Below, in pieces: positions 6,949 through 13,596 of a DNA stretch of 14,849 nt. Under the pieces are notes generated by a model. That model searched no databases and was not told where the DNA came from. It saw only the letters and a list, made by a program, of their open reading frames with translations. The translations under genes were made by a program, and so were the position numbers. Source of the stretch: an uncultured Collinsella sp. (GTDB lineage Bacteria > Actinomycetota > Coriobacteriia > Coriobacteriales > Coriobacteriaceae); NCBI GenBank assembly GCA_900551555.1, contig URWC01000034.1, positions 1 to 14,849 on the forward strand. Reading direction: 5' to 3'. Within the stretch, counting starts at the first letter, position 1. Each line of letters opens with the position of its first letter.

Positions 6949-7572
6949 ATGAAGGTTCTTTTGGTCAATGGCAGCCCCAAGGCAAACGGCAACACCGCCC
7001 GCGCACTCGCCGAGGTCGCAGAGCAACTCAATGCGGAAGGCATTGATACCGAGGTGTTTCAGCTGGGCGCCAAGCCCATTCGCGATTGCATCGGTTGCGG
7101 CCAGTGTGGCAAACTTGGCGGTCGCTGCATCTTTGACGACGACGTGGTGAACGAGCTCATCGCTGCCGCCGAGCAGGCAGATGGCTTTGTCTTTGGCTCA
7201 CCCGTCTACTATGCGCACCCCAGCGGACGCATCCTTTCGTCCCTCGATCGCGCCTTCTATGCAGGCGGGCACGCCTTTGAGCACAAGCCCGGCGCCGCGG
7301 TCGCCGTCGCCCGTCGTGGCGGCACGTCGACCACGTTCGATGTGCTCAACAAGTACTTCACCATTAAGCAAATGCCCGTGGTTGCTTCCACCTACTGGAA
7401 CAACGTGTTTGGCCGCGTGCCCGGCGACGCCGACGGGGATGCCGAGGGCCTTGCCACCATGCGAAACATCGGCAAAAACATGGCCTGGCTCCTGCGCTGC
7501 ATCGAGGCAGGACAGGCCGCCGGTATCAACGCACCCGAGGCAGATCGTGCAACGACCAACTTCATCAGGTAG
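6949..7572 (+). CDS. Flavodoxin-family NAD(P)H-dependent iron-sulfur flavoprotein
   Basis: This 207-residue cytosolic protein has the FMN-reductase/flavodoxin fold. VLLVNGSPKANGNT at the N-terminus is the FMN phosphate loop, and GSPVYYAHPSG (83-93) is the second flavin-contact block. Cysteines 47, 50, 53 and 60 form C-x2-C-x2-C-x6-C, followed by an acidic DDD. This is close to the compact cluster motif of archaeal iron-sulfur flavoproteins, so it may carry a 4Fe-4S cluster as well as FMN and shuttle electrons; the substrate is unknown. The ATG at 6949 has GAGGGAG 6 nt upstream; a GTG three bases earlier is also in frame. The ArsC-like gene starts 16 bp after the stop, probably in the same transcript. 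Confidence 0.85.
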   Translation: MKVLLVNGSPKANGNTARALAEVAEQLNAEGIDTEVFQLGAKPIRDCIGCGQCGKLGGRCIFDDDVVNELIAAAEQADGFVFGSPVYYAHPSGRILSSLDRAFYAGGHAFEHKPGAAVAVARRGGTSTTFDVLNKYFTIKQMPVVASTYWNNVFGRVPGDADGDAEGLATMRNIGKNMAWLLRCIEAGQAAGINAPEADRATTNFIR

Positions 7573-7588
7573 AACGGCGGAACATAAT

Positions 7589-7930
7589 ATGAATATTCAA
7601 ATCTTCGGGACTAAGAAGTCGTTCGATACCAAGAAAGCACAGCGCTTCTTCAAAGAGCGCCGCATTAAGGTGCAGTTTATTGACCTTAGGGAAAAGGAGA
7701 TGAGCAAGGGCGAGCTCACGAGCGTGATGCAGGCGGTCGGCGGCATCGACAAGCTGCTCAACCCCAAAGCCAAGGACGAGGAAACGCTCGCACTCATTCA
7801 GCACCTTACCCCCAGTCAGCGCTTCGGCAAGCTGCTCGAAAACCAGCAGGTTCTGGCCGAGCCCATCGTGCGCAACGGCAAAAAGGCCACCGTCGGTTAT
7901 TGCCCCGATGTATGGGGAGCCTGGGAGTAG
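7589..7930 (+). CDS. ArsC/Spx-fold reductase-like protein lacking the catalytic cysteine
   Basis: This 113-residue thioredoxin-fold protein belongs to the ArsC/YffB/Spx superfamily; the closest group I recognise begins IQIFGTKKCFDTKKAERFFKER. Here residue 11, where the nucleophilic Cys should be, is Ser (codon TCG at 7619-7621). The rest is well kept: the QFIDLREKEMSKGEL block, VGGIDKLL near 50-57, and EPIVRNGKKATVGY (91-104), which holds the cis-proline loop. The only Cys is residue 105, near the C-terminus. Classical arsenate reductase chemistry is therefore unlikely; a binding or regulatory role, or use of Cys105, is possible. No arsenic genes are near. The start is ATG 7589, with only a weak GGCGG site, and the gene follows the flavoprotein gene by 16 bp. 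Confidence 0.85.
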   Translation: MNIQIFGTKKSFDTKKAQRFFKERRIKVQFIDLREKEMSKGELTSVMQAVGGIDKLLNPKAKDEETLALIQHLTPSQRFGKLLENQQVLAEPIVRNGKKATVGYCPDVWGAWE

Positions 7931-7931
7931 C

Positions 7932-7961
7932 TTGTGTTATTTGCCGGCGCGTGGGTATAAG
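7932..7961 (+). promoter_or_regulatory. Possible promoter of the CobW-family GTPase gene
   Basis: TTGTGT (7932-7937) and TATAAG (7956-7961) are separated by 18 nt. The boxes match the consensus only moderately. A start near 7968 would leave a leader of about 50 nt before 8017. I see no Zur-like palindrome here. Confidence 0.35.
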
Positions 7962-8016
7962 AGCAGGCGTTTGGCATAAGATTCAACTGTAAGCCATGTC
8001 TAACAAAGGAGGGCAC

Positions 8017-9147
8017 ATGCCCAACAAACCCGTGAAGATCATCATGCTTACCGGATACCTCGGTGCCGGCAAGACTACGCTGCTCAACCACATCCTCGCT
8101 AACGACGGCGGTATCCGCGCCGCCGTGATCGTTAACGATATCGGCGAGATCAACGTCGATGCCAGCCTTATCGCCGACGGCGGCCTTTCCGAGACCGACG
8201 ACCTCATCCCGCTCACCAACGGCTGCATCTGCTGCACGCTTTCGGATGACCTGGCCAACCAGCTGCAGGGCATCGCCGATTCGGGCAACTTCGACTACAT
8301 CATCATCGAGGCATCGGGTATTTGCGAACCTATCCCCATCGCCTACACCATCTCGAGCTTCTGCGACGAGGCCAAGGTGGGCGGCGAGCCCAAGCTCGCG
8401 CTCGACAACATCGTGGCCGTGGTCGACTGCGCCCGCATGTATGACGAGTTCAACGGCGGTCGCGACCTGCTGGCCGAGGATATCGACGAGGACGACATCG
8501 AAAGCCTGCTCATCCAGCAGATCGAGTTCTGCTCCACGCTGATCCTCAACAAGACCGATACCGTCACGCCTGAACAAATCGCCGAGCTCAAGGCCATCGT
8601 GCGCAGCCTGCAGAAGGACGCCGTGATCGTCGAGGCCCAAAACGGCGAGGTTCCCATGGAGGAGCTGCTCGATACCGGCCGCTTCGACTTTATGCGCGCC
8701 TACAACTCCGCCGCTTGGATCGAGGCCATGGAGCATCCCGAGGAGCACGACGACCCCGAGGTGCTCGAGTATGACATCGAGACCTTTGTGTACTCGCGCC
8801 GCAAGCCGTTTGACCTGAAAAAGTTCACCGATTTTGTTGAACAGGAGTGGCCCGACGAAGTCATACGCGTCAAGGGTCCGCTGTGGCAGACCGGTGATCC
8901 GGACATGTGCTACATGTTTGAGCAGGCCGGCCACCAGATGCGCCTGATGGAGAACGGCCTGTTTGTCGACTCGGCGCCCGAGGGCGAGAAACAGAAGATC
9001 ATCGACGAGAACCCCGAGATCATGCAGATTTGGGACGACGAGACGGGCGACCGCATGACGAGCCTGTGCATCATTGGCCGTCACATGGACAAGGATGCAC
9101 TCATCGCCTCCCTCGATGCCTGCCTGACCGACTGGCACCGCGCCTAG
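8017..9147 (+). CDS. CobW/G3E-family GTPase, putative metal chaperone
   Basis: G3E GTPases hand metals (Zn, Co, Ni) to client proteins using GTP. In this 376-residue protein the Walker A loop GYLGAGKTT lies at 13-21. NGCICCTL (68-75) carries the C-x-C-C metal-binding motif that defines the CobW/YjiA/ZNG1 branch. IIEASGICEP (about 96-105) is the switch region, LNKTD (177-181) is the guanine-specificity loop, and a CobW C-terminal domain fills about 250-376. An acidic stretch (AEDIDEDD, about 153-160) stands out, and there is no His-rich loop. The ATG at 8017 has AGGAGG 4 nt upstream; an in-frame ATG at 7996, without a ribosome site, would add 7 residues. The metal is not known. A strong terminator follows. 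Confidence 0.92.
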   Translation: MPNKPVKIIMLTGYLGAGKTTLLNHILANDGGIRAAVIVNDIGEINVDASLIADGGLSETDDLIPLTNGCICCTLSDDLANQLQGIADSGNFDYIIIEASGICEPIPIAYTISSFCDEAKVGGEPKLALDNIVAVVDCARMYDEFNGGRDLLAEDIDEDDIESLLIQQIEFCSTLILNKTDTVTPEQIAELKAIVRSLQKDAVIVEAQNGEVPMEELLDTGRFDFMRAYNSAAWIEAMEHPEEHDDPEVLEYDIETFVYSRRKPFDLKKFTDFVEQEWPDEVIRVKGPLWQTGDPDMCYMFEQAGHQMRLMENGLFVDSAPEGEKQKIIDENPEIMQIWDDETGDRMTSLCIIGRHMDKDALIASLDACLTDWHRA

Positions 9148-9186
9148 GTTTATCCAAGCGGGCATTTTTCCGCCTACGTAACCGCC

Positions 9187-9221
9187 AAACCACCACGAAG
9201 GTGCCCTTCGTGGTGGTTTTT
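9187..9221 (+). terminator. Intrinsic terminator after the CobW-family gene
   Basis: AAACCACCACGAAGG (9187-9201) pairs perfectly with CCTTCGTGGTGGTTT (9205-9219) around TGC and runs into five T (9217-9221). This is the clearest rho-independent terminator in the window. It ends 11 nt before the ribosome-binding site of trmL. Confidence 0.88.
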
Positions 9222-9242
9222 CGTTCTGAGCCAAGGAGATTC

Positions 9243-9842
9243 ATGTTCAATATCGTGCTGTATGCGCCCGAGATTCCGGCCAATACGGGCAATATCGGCC
9301 GCACCTGCGTGGTCACCGGCGCCCGCCTGCATCTGGTGGAGCCGCTGGGGTTTTCGCTCGACGACAAGACGGTGCGTCGCGCCGGTCTGGGCTACTGGCA
9401 AAACTTGGACGTGACGACCTATGCCGGCTGGGAGGATTTCCTTGAGCGCAATGGTCTCTCCCCTGTCGACGAACGCCTGCATCTGCTGACCAAAAAGGCA
9501 CGCCGCACCTATGCGCAAAGCACCTACCGCGACGGTGACTATTTGGTCTTTGGCAGCGAGAGCTCGGGCATTCCCGAGCCACTGCTTGCCGCAGCTCCCG
9601 AACGTTGCGAGCGCATCCCGATGCTGCGCGATTGTGACTCACTCGATAACGCCGAGGCCTGGGAAGCCCACGAGGAATCACTCGGGCATATCGAGGACGG
9701 CCATGAGGCCATCCTTCGGCAGGATATCTGCGGCAACTTCGTCAATCCGGACGACTACCGCATCAGCGCCCTCAACCTTTCCAACAGCGCCGCCATCGTC
9801 CTCTACGAGGCCCTACGCCAGACAGGCTTTCCGGGAATGTGA
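9243..9842 (+). CDS. trmL: tRNA (cytidine/uridine-34 2'-O)-methyltransferase TrmL
   Basis: TrmL is a SPOUT-fold enzyme that methylates the ribose of wobble nucleotide 34 in certain leucine tRNAs using S-adenosylmethionine. Motif 1, IPANTGNIGRTC, lies at 11-22; RAGLGYW is at 46-52; motif 2, FGSESSGIP, is at 103-111; and the knot motif ALNLSNSAAIVLYEALRQ is at 176-193. The protein has 199 residues against about 157 in E. coli. The extra length is an acidic, His-containing stretch of about 40 residues (about 130-172) just before the last knot motif. The ATG at 9243 has AAGGAG at 9233-9238. The gene lies just after a terminator with no promoter in between. Its stop codon is inside the palindrome at 9836-9868. 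Confidence 0.93.
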   Translation: MFNIVLYAPEIPANTGNIGRTCVVTGARLHLVEPLGFSLDDKTVRRAGLGYWQNLDVTTYAGWEDFLERNGLSPVDERLHLLTKKARRTYAQSTYRDGDYLVFGSESSGIPEPLLAAAPERCERIPMLRDCDSLDNAEAWEAHEESLGHIEDGHEAILRQDICGNFVNPDDYRISALNLSNSAAIVLYEALRQTGFPGM

Positions 9843-9868
9843 CAAAGGGACCGTCCCTTTGTCACATT
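9836..9868. repeat. Interspersed palindrome, copy 1, between trmL and uvrA-like gene
   Basis: AATGTGACAAAGGGA (9836-9850) pairs perfectly with TCCCTTTGTCACATT (9854-9868) around CCG. It holds the trmL stop (TGA 9840-9842) and ends 3 bp from the uvrA-like stop, so it could end both convergent transcripts. A second, imperfect copy is at 13564-13596. From memory, similar sequences recur in Collinsella genomes. Confidence 0.85.
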
Positions 9869-9871
9869 TGG

Positions 9872-12352
9872 TTATAGGTAGCGGCCGGTGATGCTTGCGG
9901 AGCAGGCTGCGATGTCGTCCGGCATACCGGCGCAGACGATTTGCCCGCCCGCATCGCCACCGCCCGGCCCCATGTCAATCACGTAATCGGTGTTACGGAT
10001 AAGGTCGAGATCGTGTTCAATCACGATAACCGTGGCGCCTTTGGCAACAAGGCCGTCGAACACACTCAGCAGTACCTGAACATCGAGCGGATGTAGTCCG
10101 ATCGTGGGCTCGTCGAACACGAATACGGCATCATCCTGAACACGGCCCATCTCGCTCGCGAGCTTAAGGCGCTGTGCCTCTCCGCCCGAAAGCGCCGGCG
10201 TGGGCTCACCGAGCGTGAGATAGCCCAAACCCAGGTCGTGCAAGGTCTGCAAGCGCGCCTGAACCTTCTTGAGCCCCAGTGTGGCGTCGAGCGCCTCATC
10301 CACACTCATATCCATGAGCTGCGGCAACGTCAGCAAGCTCCCGTCCTTGCCCTCACGATGGATATGCGAAGCAGCGTCTGCATAACGTGAGCCGCGACAT
10401 GCCGGGCAGACGATCTCGACATCGGGCAAAAACTGCACGTCGAGCGATATCGAGCCCGTGCCGTCGCACGTAGGGCAGCGCAAGGCGCCGGTGTTGTAGC
10501 TAAAGGCACCCGCCTTGTAGCCGGCCGCCTTGGCCTCGGGCGTACGGGCGAAGGCGCGACGCAGCTCGTCATGGATGTCGGCATAGGTTGCCACCGTCGA
10601 GCGCACGTTGGCGCCGATGGGCGTAGCGTCAATCAGATTTGCGCGGCTAATGCCCTCGGCATCGACCCAACGCACGTGTCTTGGCAGGCGCTCGCCGGCT
10701 GCCTGCGCCTTGAGTGCCGGAATGAGCGTCTCGAGCACCAATGTCGTCTTGCCCGAACCCGAAACGCCCGTCACCGCGACAAGGCGACCGCGCGGGATAT
10801 CGACTTCGAGCGGCTTGACGGTGTGGATGGTATCGGTTGCCATGCGGATATGTCCCTGGTCGAACATGTCGTCGTCAGTCACCTGCGGACGCAAGCGCTT
10901 GGACTCTGAGCGCAAAAACGGCGCGATGCGGCTGCCCTGCGATTGTTCGACCTCGTCCACCGTGCCAGCGGCAATCACATTACCGCCGCCGGCTCCGGCA
11001 ACGGGGCCCATCTCGACCAGATAGTCGGCTTCTGCCAGCACACGTGTATCGTGGTCGACAACAACCACGGTGTTGCCGTCATCCACCAAATCGCGCATCA
11101 CGCCTACCAGGCCGTCGACATTGGCAGGATGCAAGCCGATCGAGGGCTCGTCCAGCACATAGAGCACACCCGTCGATCGGTTGCGCACCACGCGGGCGAG
11201 CTGCACGCGCTGGCGCTCACCCGTGGAGAGCGTGGCACCGGCGCGGTCGAGTGAAAGGTAATCGAGGCCCAGATCGACCAGACGACGGGCCGTGCTCAAA
11301 AACGAATCGCAGATATCCGTCGCCATGGGCCGCATCTCGGCTGGCAAGGATGCGGGCACCCCGCGCACCCACTCAACCGCATCACCAAGCGTCATGGCCG
11401 CGGCCTGCGCCAGATTGATACCGCGCACCTGGGACTGGCGCGCAACCTCGGAGAGACGCGTGCCGCCACAGTCACGGCATGGCCCCTCGCGCAAAAAGCG
11501 CGCAACGCGCTTGAGGCCCTTGTCGTCCTTAACCTTGGCGAGCGCATTCTCAACGGTATAGACGGCGTTGTAATAGGTAAAGTCGAGCGGCGTGGCACCC
11601 TCGCCGTTTTTGGGAACGTAGAGAATATGCTTCTTAACCGCCGGACCATGGAACACGATGTCGCGCTCTTGAGGCGTGAGCTGGTTAAACGGCACGTCGG
11701 TGCGCACGCCCATCTCGCCGGCCACCTGCTTCATCAGATCCCACATGAGCGTGCCCCAAGGAAGCACCGCGCCCTCGTTGATAGTCTTTGACTCGTCGGG
11801 CACCAGGCTCGCCTCGTCCACCTCGCGCATAACGCCGGTGCCGCCGCAGGTGGGACACGCGCCACCGCTATTGAAAGCCAAATCCTCGGCACTCGGCGCG
11901 TAGAACTCGCGGCCGCACGTCGAACACGTGAGCGAAAGGCCTGCGGCCACGTTAAGGCTCGGCTCAACGCGCGCCCCGCAGTGCGGGCACACGTGATGGG
12001 CGCAACGGCTAAAGAGCAGACGCAGGCTATTGTTAAGCTCGGTCATGGTGCCAAAGGTGGAACGCACGCCCGGCACGCTGGGGCGCTGATGCAATGCGAG
12101 CGCCGCTGGCACGTGCAGCACCTCGTCCACCTGGGCGTGCTCGGCTTGCGTCAGGCGACGTCGAGTATAGGTGCTGAGCGCCTCCAAGTAGCGACGCGAG
12201 CCCTCGGCATAAAGAACCCCCAGCGCCAGCGAGCTCTTGCCCGAACCCGATACGCCGGCAATACCCACCAGCTTTCCCAGCGGAATATCGATATCGATGT
12301 CCTTAAGGTTATGGACACGTGCGCCACGTACCTCGATAGCCTGCGGGCTCAT
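9872..12352 (-). CDS. uvrA: UvrA-like ABC ATPase without UvrB-binding domain (UvrA2 type)
   Basis: This is a duplicated ABC ATPase of the UvrA DNA-damage-recognition family. The first half has Walker A GVSGSGKSS near 33-41, a signature LSTGERQRVQLA and Walker B LYVLDEPSIGLH; the second half has GVSGSGKTT, LSGGEAQRLKLA and VFVFDEPTIGLH. Zinc-module cysteine pairs are present in both halves (CPHCG, CSTCG and CPTCG; later CPTCDG and CPACRG). From 12352 it has 826 residues against about 940 for canonical UvrA. The missing part is the roughly 115-residue UvrB-binding region, reduced here to a few residues between CPHCG and CSTCG. That is the hallmark of UvrA2/DrrC-type paralogues linked to drug or DNA-damage tolerance. 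The start is uncertain: GTG 12376 would add 8 residues. The AAA ATPase gene upstream ends 1-25 bp away, so they form an operon. Confidence 0.9.
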   Translation of the reverse strand: MSPQAIEVRGARVHNLKDIDIDIPLGKLVGIAGVSGSGKSSLALGVLYAEGSRRYLEALSTYTRRRLTQAEHAQVDEVLHVPAALALHQRPSVPGVRSTFGTMTELNNSLRLLFSRCAHHVCPHCGARVEPSLNVAAGLSLTCSTCGREFYAPSAEDLAFNSGGACPTCGGTGVMREVDEASLVPDESKTINEGAVLPWGTLMWDLMKQVAGEMGVRTDVPFNQLTPQERDIVFHGPAVKKHILYVPKNGEGATPLDFTYYNAVYTVENALAKVKDDKGLKRVARFLREGPCRDCGGTRLSEVARQSQVRGINLAQAAAMTLGDAVEWVRGVPASLPAEMRPMATDICDSFLSTARRLVDLGLDYLSLDRAGATLSTGERQRVQLARVVRNRSTGVLYVLDEPSIGLHPANVDGLVGVMRDLVDDGNTVVVVDHDTRVLAEADYLVEMGPVAGAGGGNVIAAGTVDEVEQSQGSRIAPFLRSESKRLRPQVTDDDMFDQGHIRMATDTIHTVKPLEVDIPRGRLVAVTGVSGSGKTTLVLETLIPALKAQAAGERLPRHVRWVDAEGISRANLIDATPIGANVRSTVATYADIHDELRRAFARTPEAKAAGYKAGAFSYNTGALRCPTCDGTGSISLDVQFLPDVEIVCPACRGSRYADAASHIHREGKDGSLLTLPQLMDMSVDEALDATLGLKKVQARLQTLHDLGLGYLTLGEPTPALSGGEAQRLKLASEMGRVQDDAVFVFDEPTIGLHPLDVQVLLSVFDGLVAKGATVIVIEHDLDLIRNTDYVIDMGPGGGDAGGQIVCAGMPDDIAACSASITGRYL

Positions 12353-12377
12353 CCTCTGTTCCGTCACCTTTATCACC

Positions 12378-13496
12378 CTACTCGTGCCATAAAATGCGGT
12401 CGCGGATATACTCGCCCAGCATGGGCACGGTAAACCGGACGAGGCCGTATCCGGCAGCCTCGATGACGCGCTCGCGAATCAGGCTTGCGCGATATTTACT
12501 CGCCCAGCTCTGGGTACGGTCGCAGCGCTCAATAATATCCGCCATGCGCGTCAGTTTGCCCTCGTCAACCGCCATGGCCTCGATAAAGAGGCGCTGCGGG
12601 CTACGCAGCCCGTAATACAGAGGCGCGTCAACCGCTTCGTAGAACTCGGAGACGGCATCCGTATGGCCATCCTCGACATCGCGCCTTTCGATGGCCTGCG
12701 AGCCACGCCGGACAGCAGACCGCCACATGTAATATCCCACCAGCTGAACCATGTAGGGATGCCCCATGCTCTTGCGCGCCGCAAGGTCCGCCGTCTCCGC
12801 GTCAACGTAAAGCCCAACGTCTTTGACCGTCTGGATATACGAATCGCGCACCTTGGGCAAAGATATCGCCCCCAACGTACGCTGCTGGGCACGTCGCAAA
12901 AACGTCACGCTCGGCTCTTCGAGCAGATCGTCAACCATACTGGGCAAGCCGGCGAACGCCAGTGCAAGACCGCGCTGGTCGCTATCGGGCAAGCCCGTGG
13001 CATCCTGGTCTCCGAGCACCTGCTGATAGAGAACGGCAAGAGCCGCCAGTTCCTCGATAGACGCCGATTGCGCCCCGTCAATCGCAAACAGTATGCCCTT
13101 GCCTGGACCGAGCCTCTTGAGGCGCTCGTTGACCAGCCCTCGCAACGTCTCGCCCTTCGCTCGCGCCGCCTCGACCGACATCCGGCCAAACGACGGACCG
13201 AACTCCATTGACGTCACAACGGGTTTATTCGAACGAAGCGCGTCGGCCAATCGGTCGCATAAGCCAAGCGAAGCGGAATCGGAGACAACCGCCCATCCGC
13301 GCTCATTGGCTAGACGTTGCAGTTCCCGCAGGAGAACCGTCTTGCCGCAGCCGCGGTTTCCCGTAATGAGCATGAGCCTACCCGGCGCTCCGGCGCCGTT
13401 ATCGAGCCCTTCCTCGAAATCTTCGATGACCGACTCGCGACCGATGAGTATCGGAGGCCGCTTGCCAGCAGTGGGCTTAAAGGGATTTGGATTCAT
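12378..13496 (-). CDS. AAA-type ATPase with C-terminal winged-helix-like region
   Basis: This 372-residue cytosolic protein resembles ORC/Cdc6- or AAA_16-like ATPases common in Actinobacteria, starting NPFKPTAGKRPPILIGRE. The Walker A loop GNRGCGKT lies at 46-53 and a Walker B-like ILFAIDGAQ near 135-143, where Gly replaces the usual Glu after the Asp; ATP hydrolysis may be slow or differently catalysed. A FAGLP block near 181-185 is typical of the sensor region. The last 75 residues look like a winged helix (…RFTVPMLGEYIRDRIL). Function is unknown. The ATG at 13496 has GAGGAGG 5 nt upstream. The UvrA-like gene follows directly, so it may help load or regulate that protein, which is inference from context. 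Confidence 0.85.
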   Translation of the reverse strand: MNPNPFKPTAGKRPPILIGRESVIEDFEEGLDNGAGAPGRLMLITGNRGCGKTVLLRELQRLANERGWAVVSDSASLGLCDRLADALRSNKPVVTSMEFGPSFGRMSVEAARAKGETLRGLVNERLKRLGPGKGILFAIDGAQSASIEELAALAVLYQQVLGDQDATGLPDSDQRGLALAFAGLPSMVDDLLEEPSVTFLRRAQQRTLGAISLPKVRDSYIQTVKDVGLYVDAETADLAARKSMGHPYMVQLVGYYMWRSAVRRGSQAIERRDVEDGHTDAVSEFYEAVDAPLYYGLRSPQRLFIEAMAVDEGKLTRMADIIERCDRTQSWASKYRASLIRERVIEAAGYGLVRFTVPMLGEYIRDRILWHE

Positions 13497-13529
13497 GTCG
13501 GCCTCCTCGGATTGGCAAACCCTGGTAAT

Positions 13530-13560
13530 AGTTATACCAACTTGTACCGAGTTATACCAA
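13530..13560 (-). promoter_or_regulatory. Promoter candidate with two direct repeats before the AAA ATPase gene
   Basis: On the minus strand TTGGTATAACT occurs twice, at 13550-13560 and 13530-13540, exactly 20 bp apart (about two helix turns). TTGGTA of the first copy and TATAAC of the second are 18 nt apart and could serve as -35 and -10 boxes; a start near 13524 would give a leader of about 28 nt. The repeats may be operator sites that overlap the promoter. Confidence 0.5.
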
Positions 13561-13563
13561 TAG

Positions 13564-13596
13564 CATGTGACAAAGGAACTGTCCCTTTATCACATG
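13564..13596. repeat. Interspersed palindrome, copy 2, after the TetM-like gene
   Basis: CATGTGACAAAGG (13564-13576) and CCTTTATCACATG (13584-13596) pair with one C-A mismatch around AACTGTC. It is a decayed version of copy 1 at 9836-9868. It includes the stop codon (13590-13592) of the TetM-like gene and abuts the promoter candidate of the AAA ATPase gene. It probably acts as a terminator for the minus strand, but has no T-run. Confidence 0.75.

Noticed and set aside
7931..8016. Zur-type operator upstream of the CobW-family GTPase, which would imply zinc control
   Set aside because: No palindrome resembling known Zur boxes is present, so the metal and regulator remain open.
7897..9234. 445-codon minus-strand open frame opposite the CobW-family gene
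   Set aside because: It overlaps a gene with full G3E motifs and also spans the intrinsic terminator; its composition is that of an antisense shadow.
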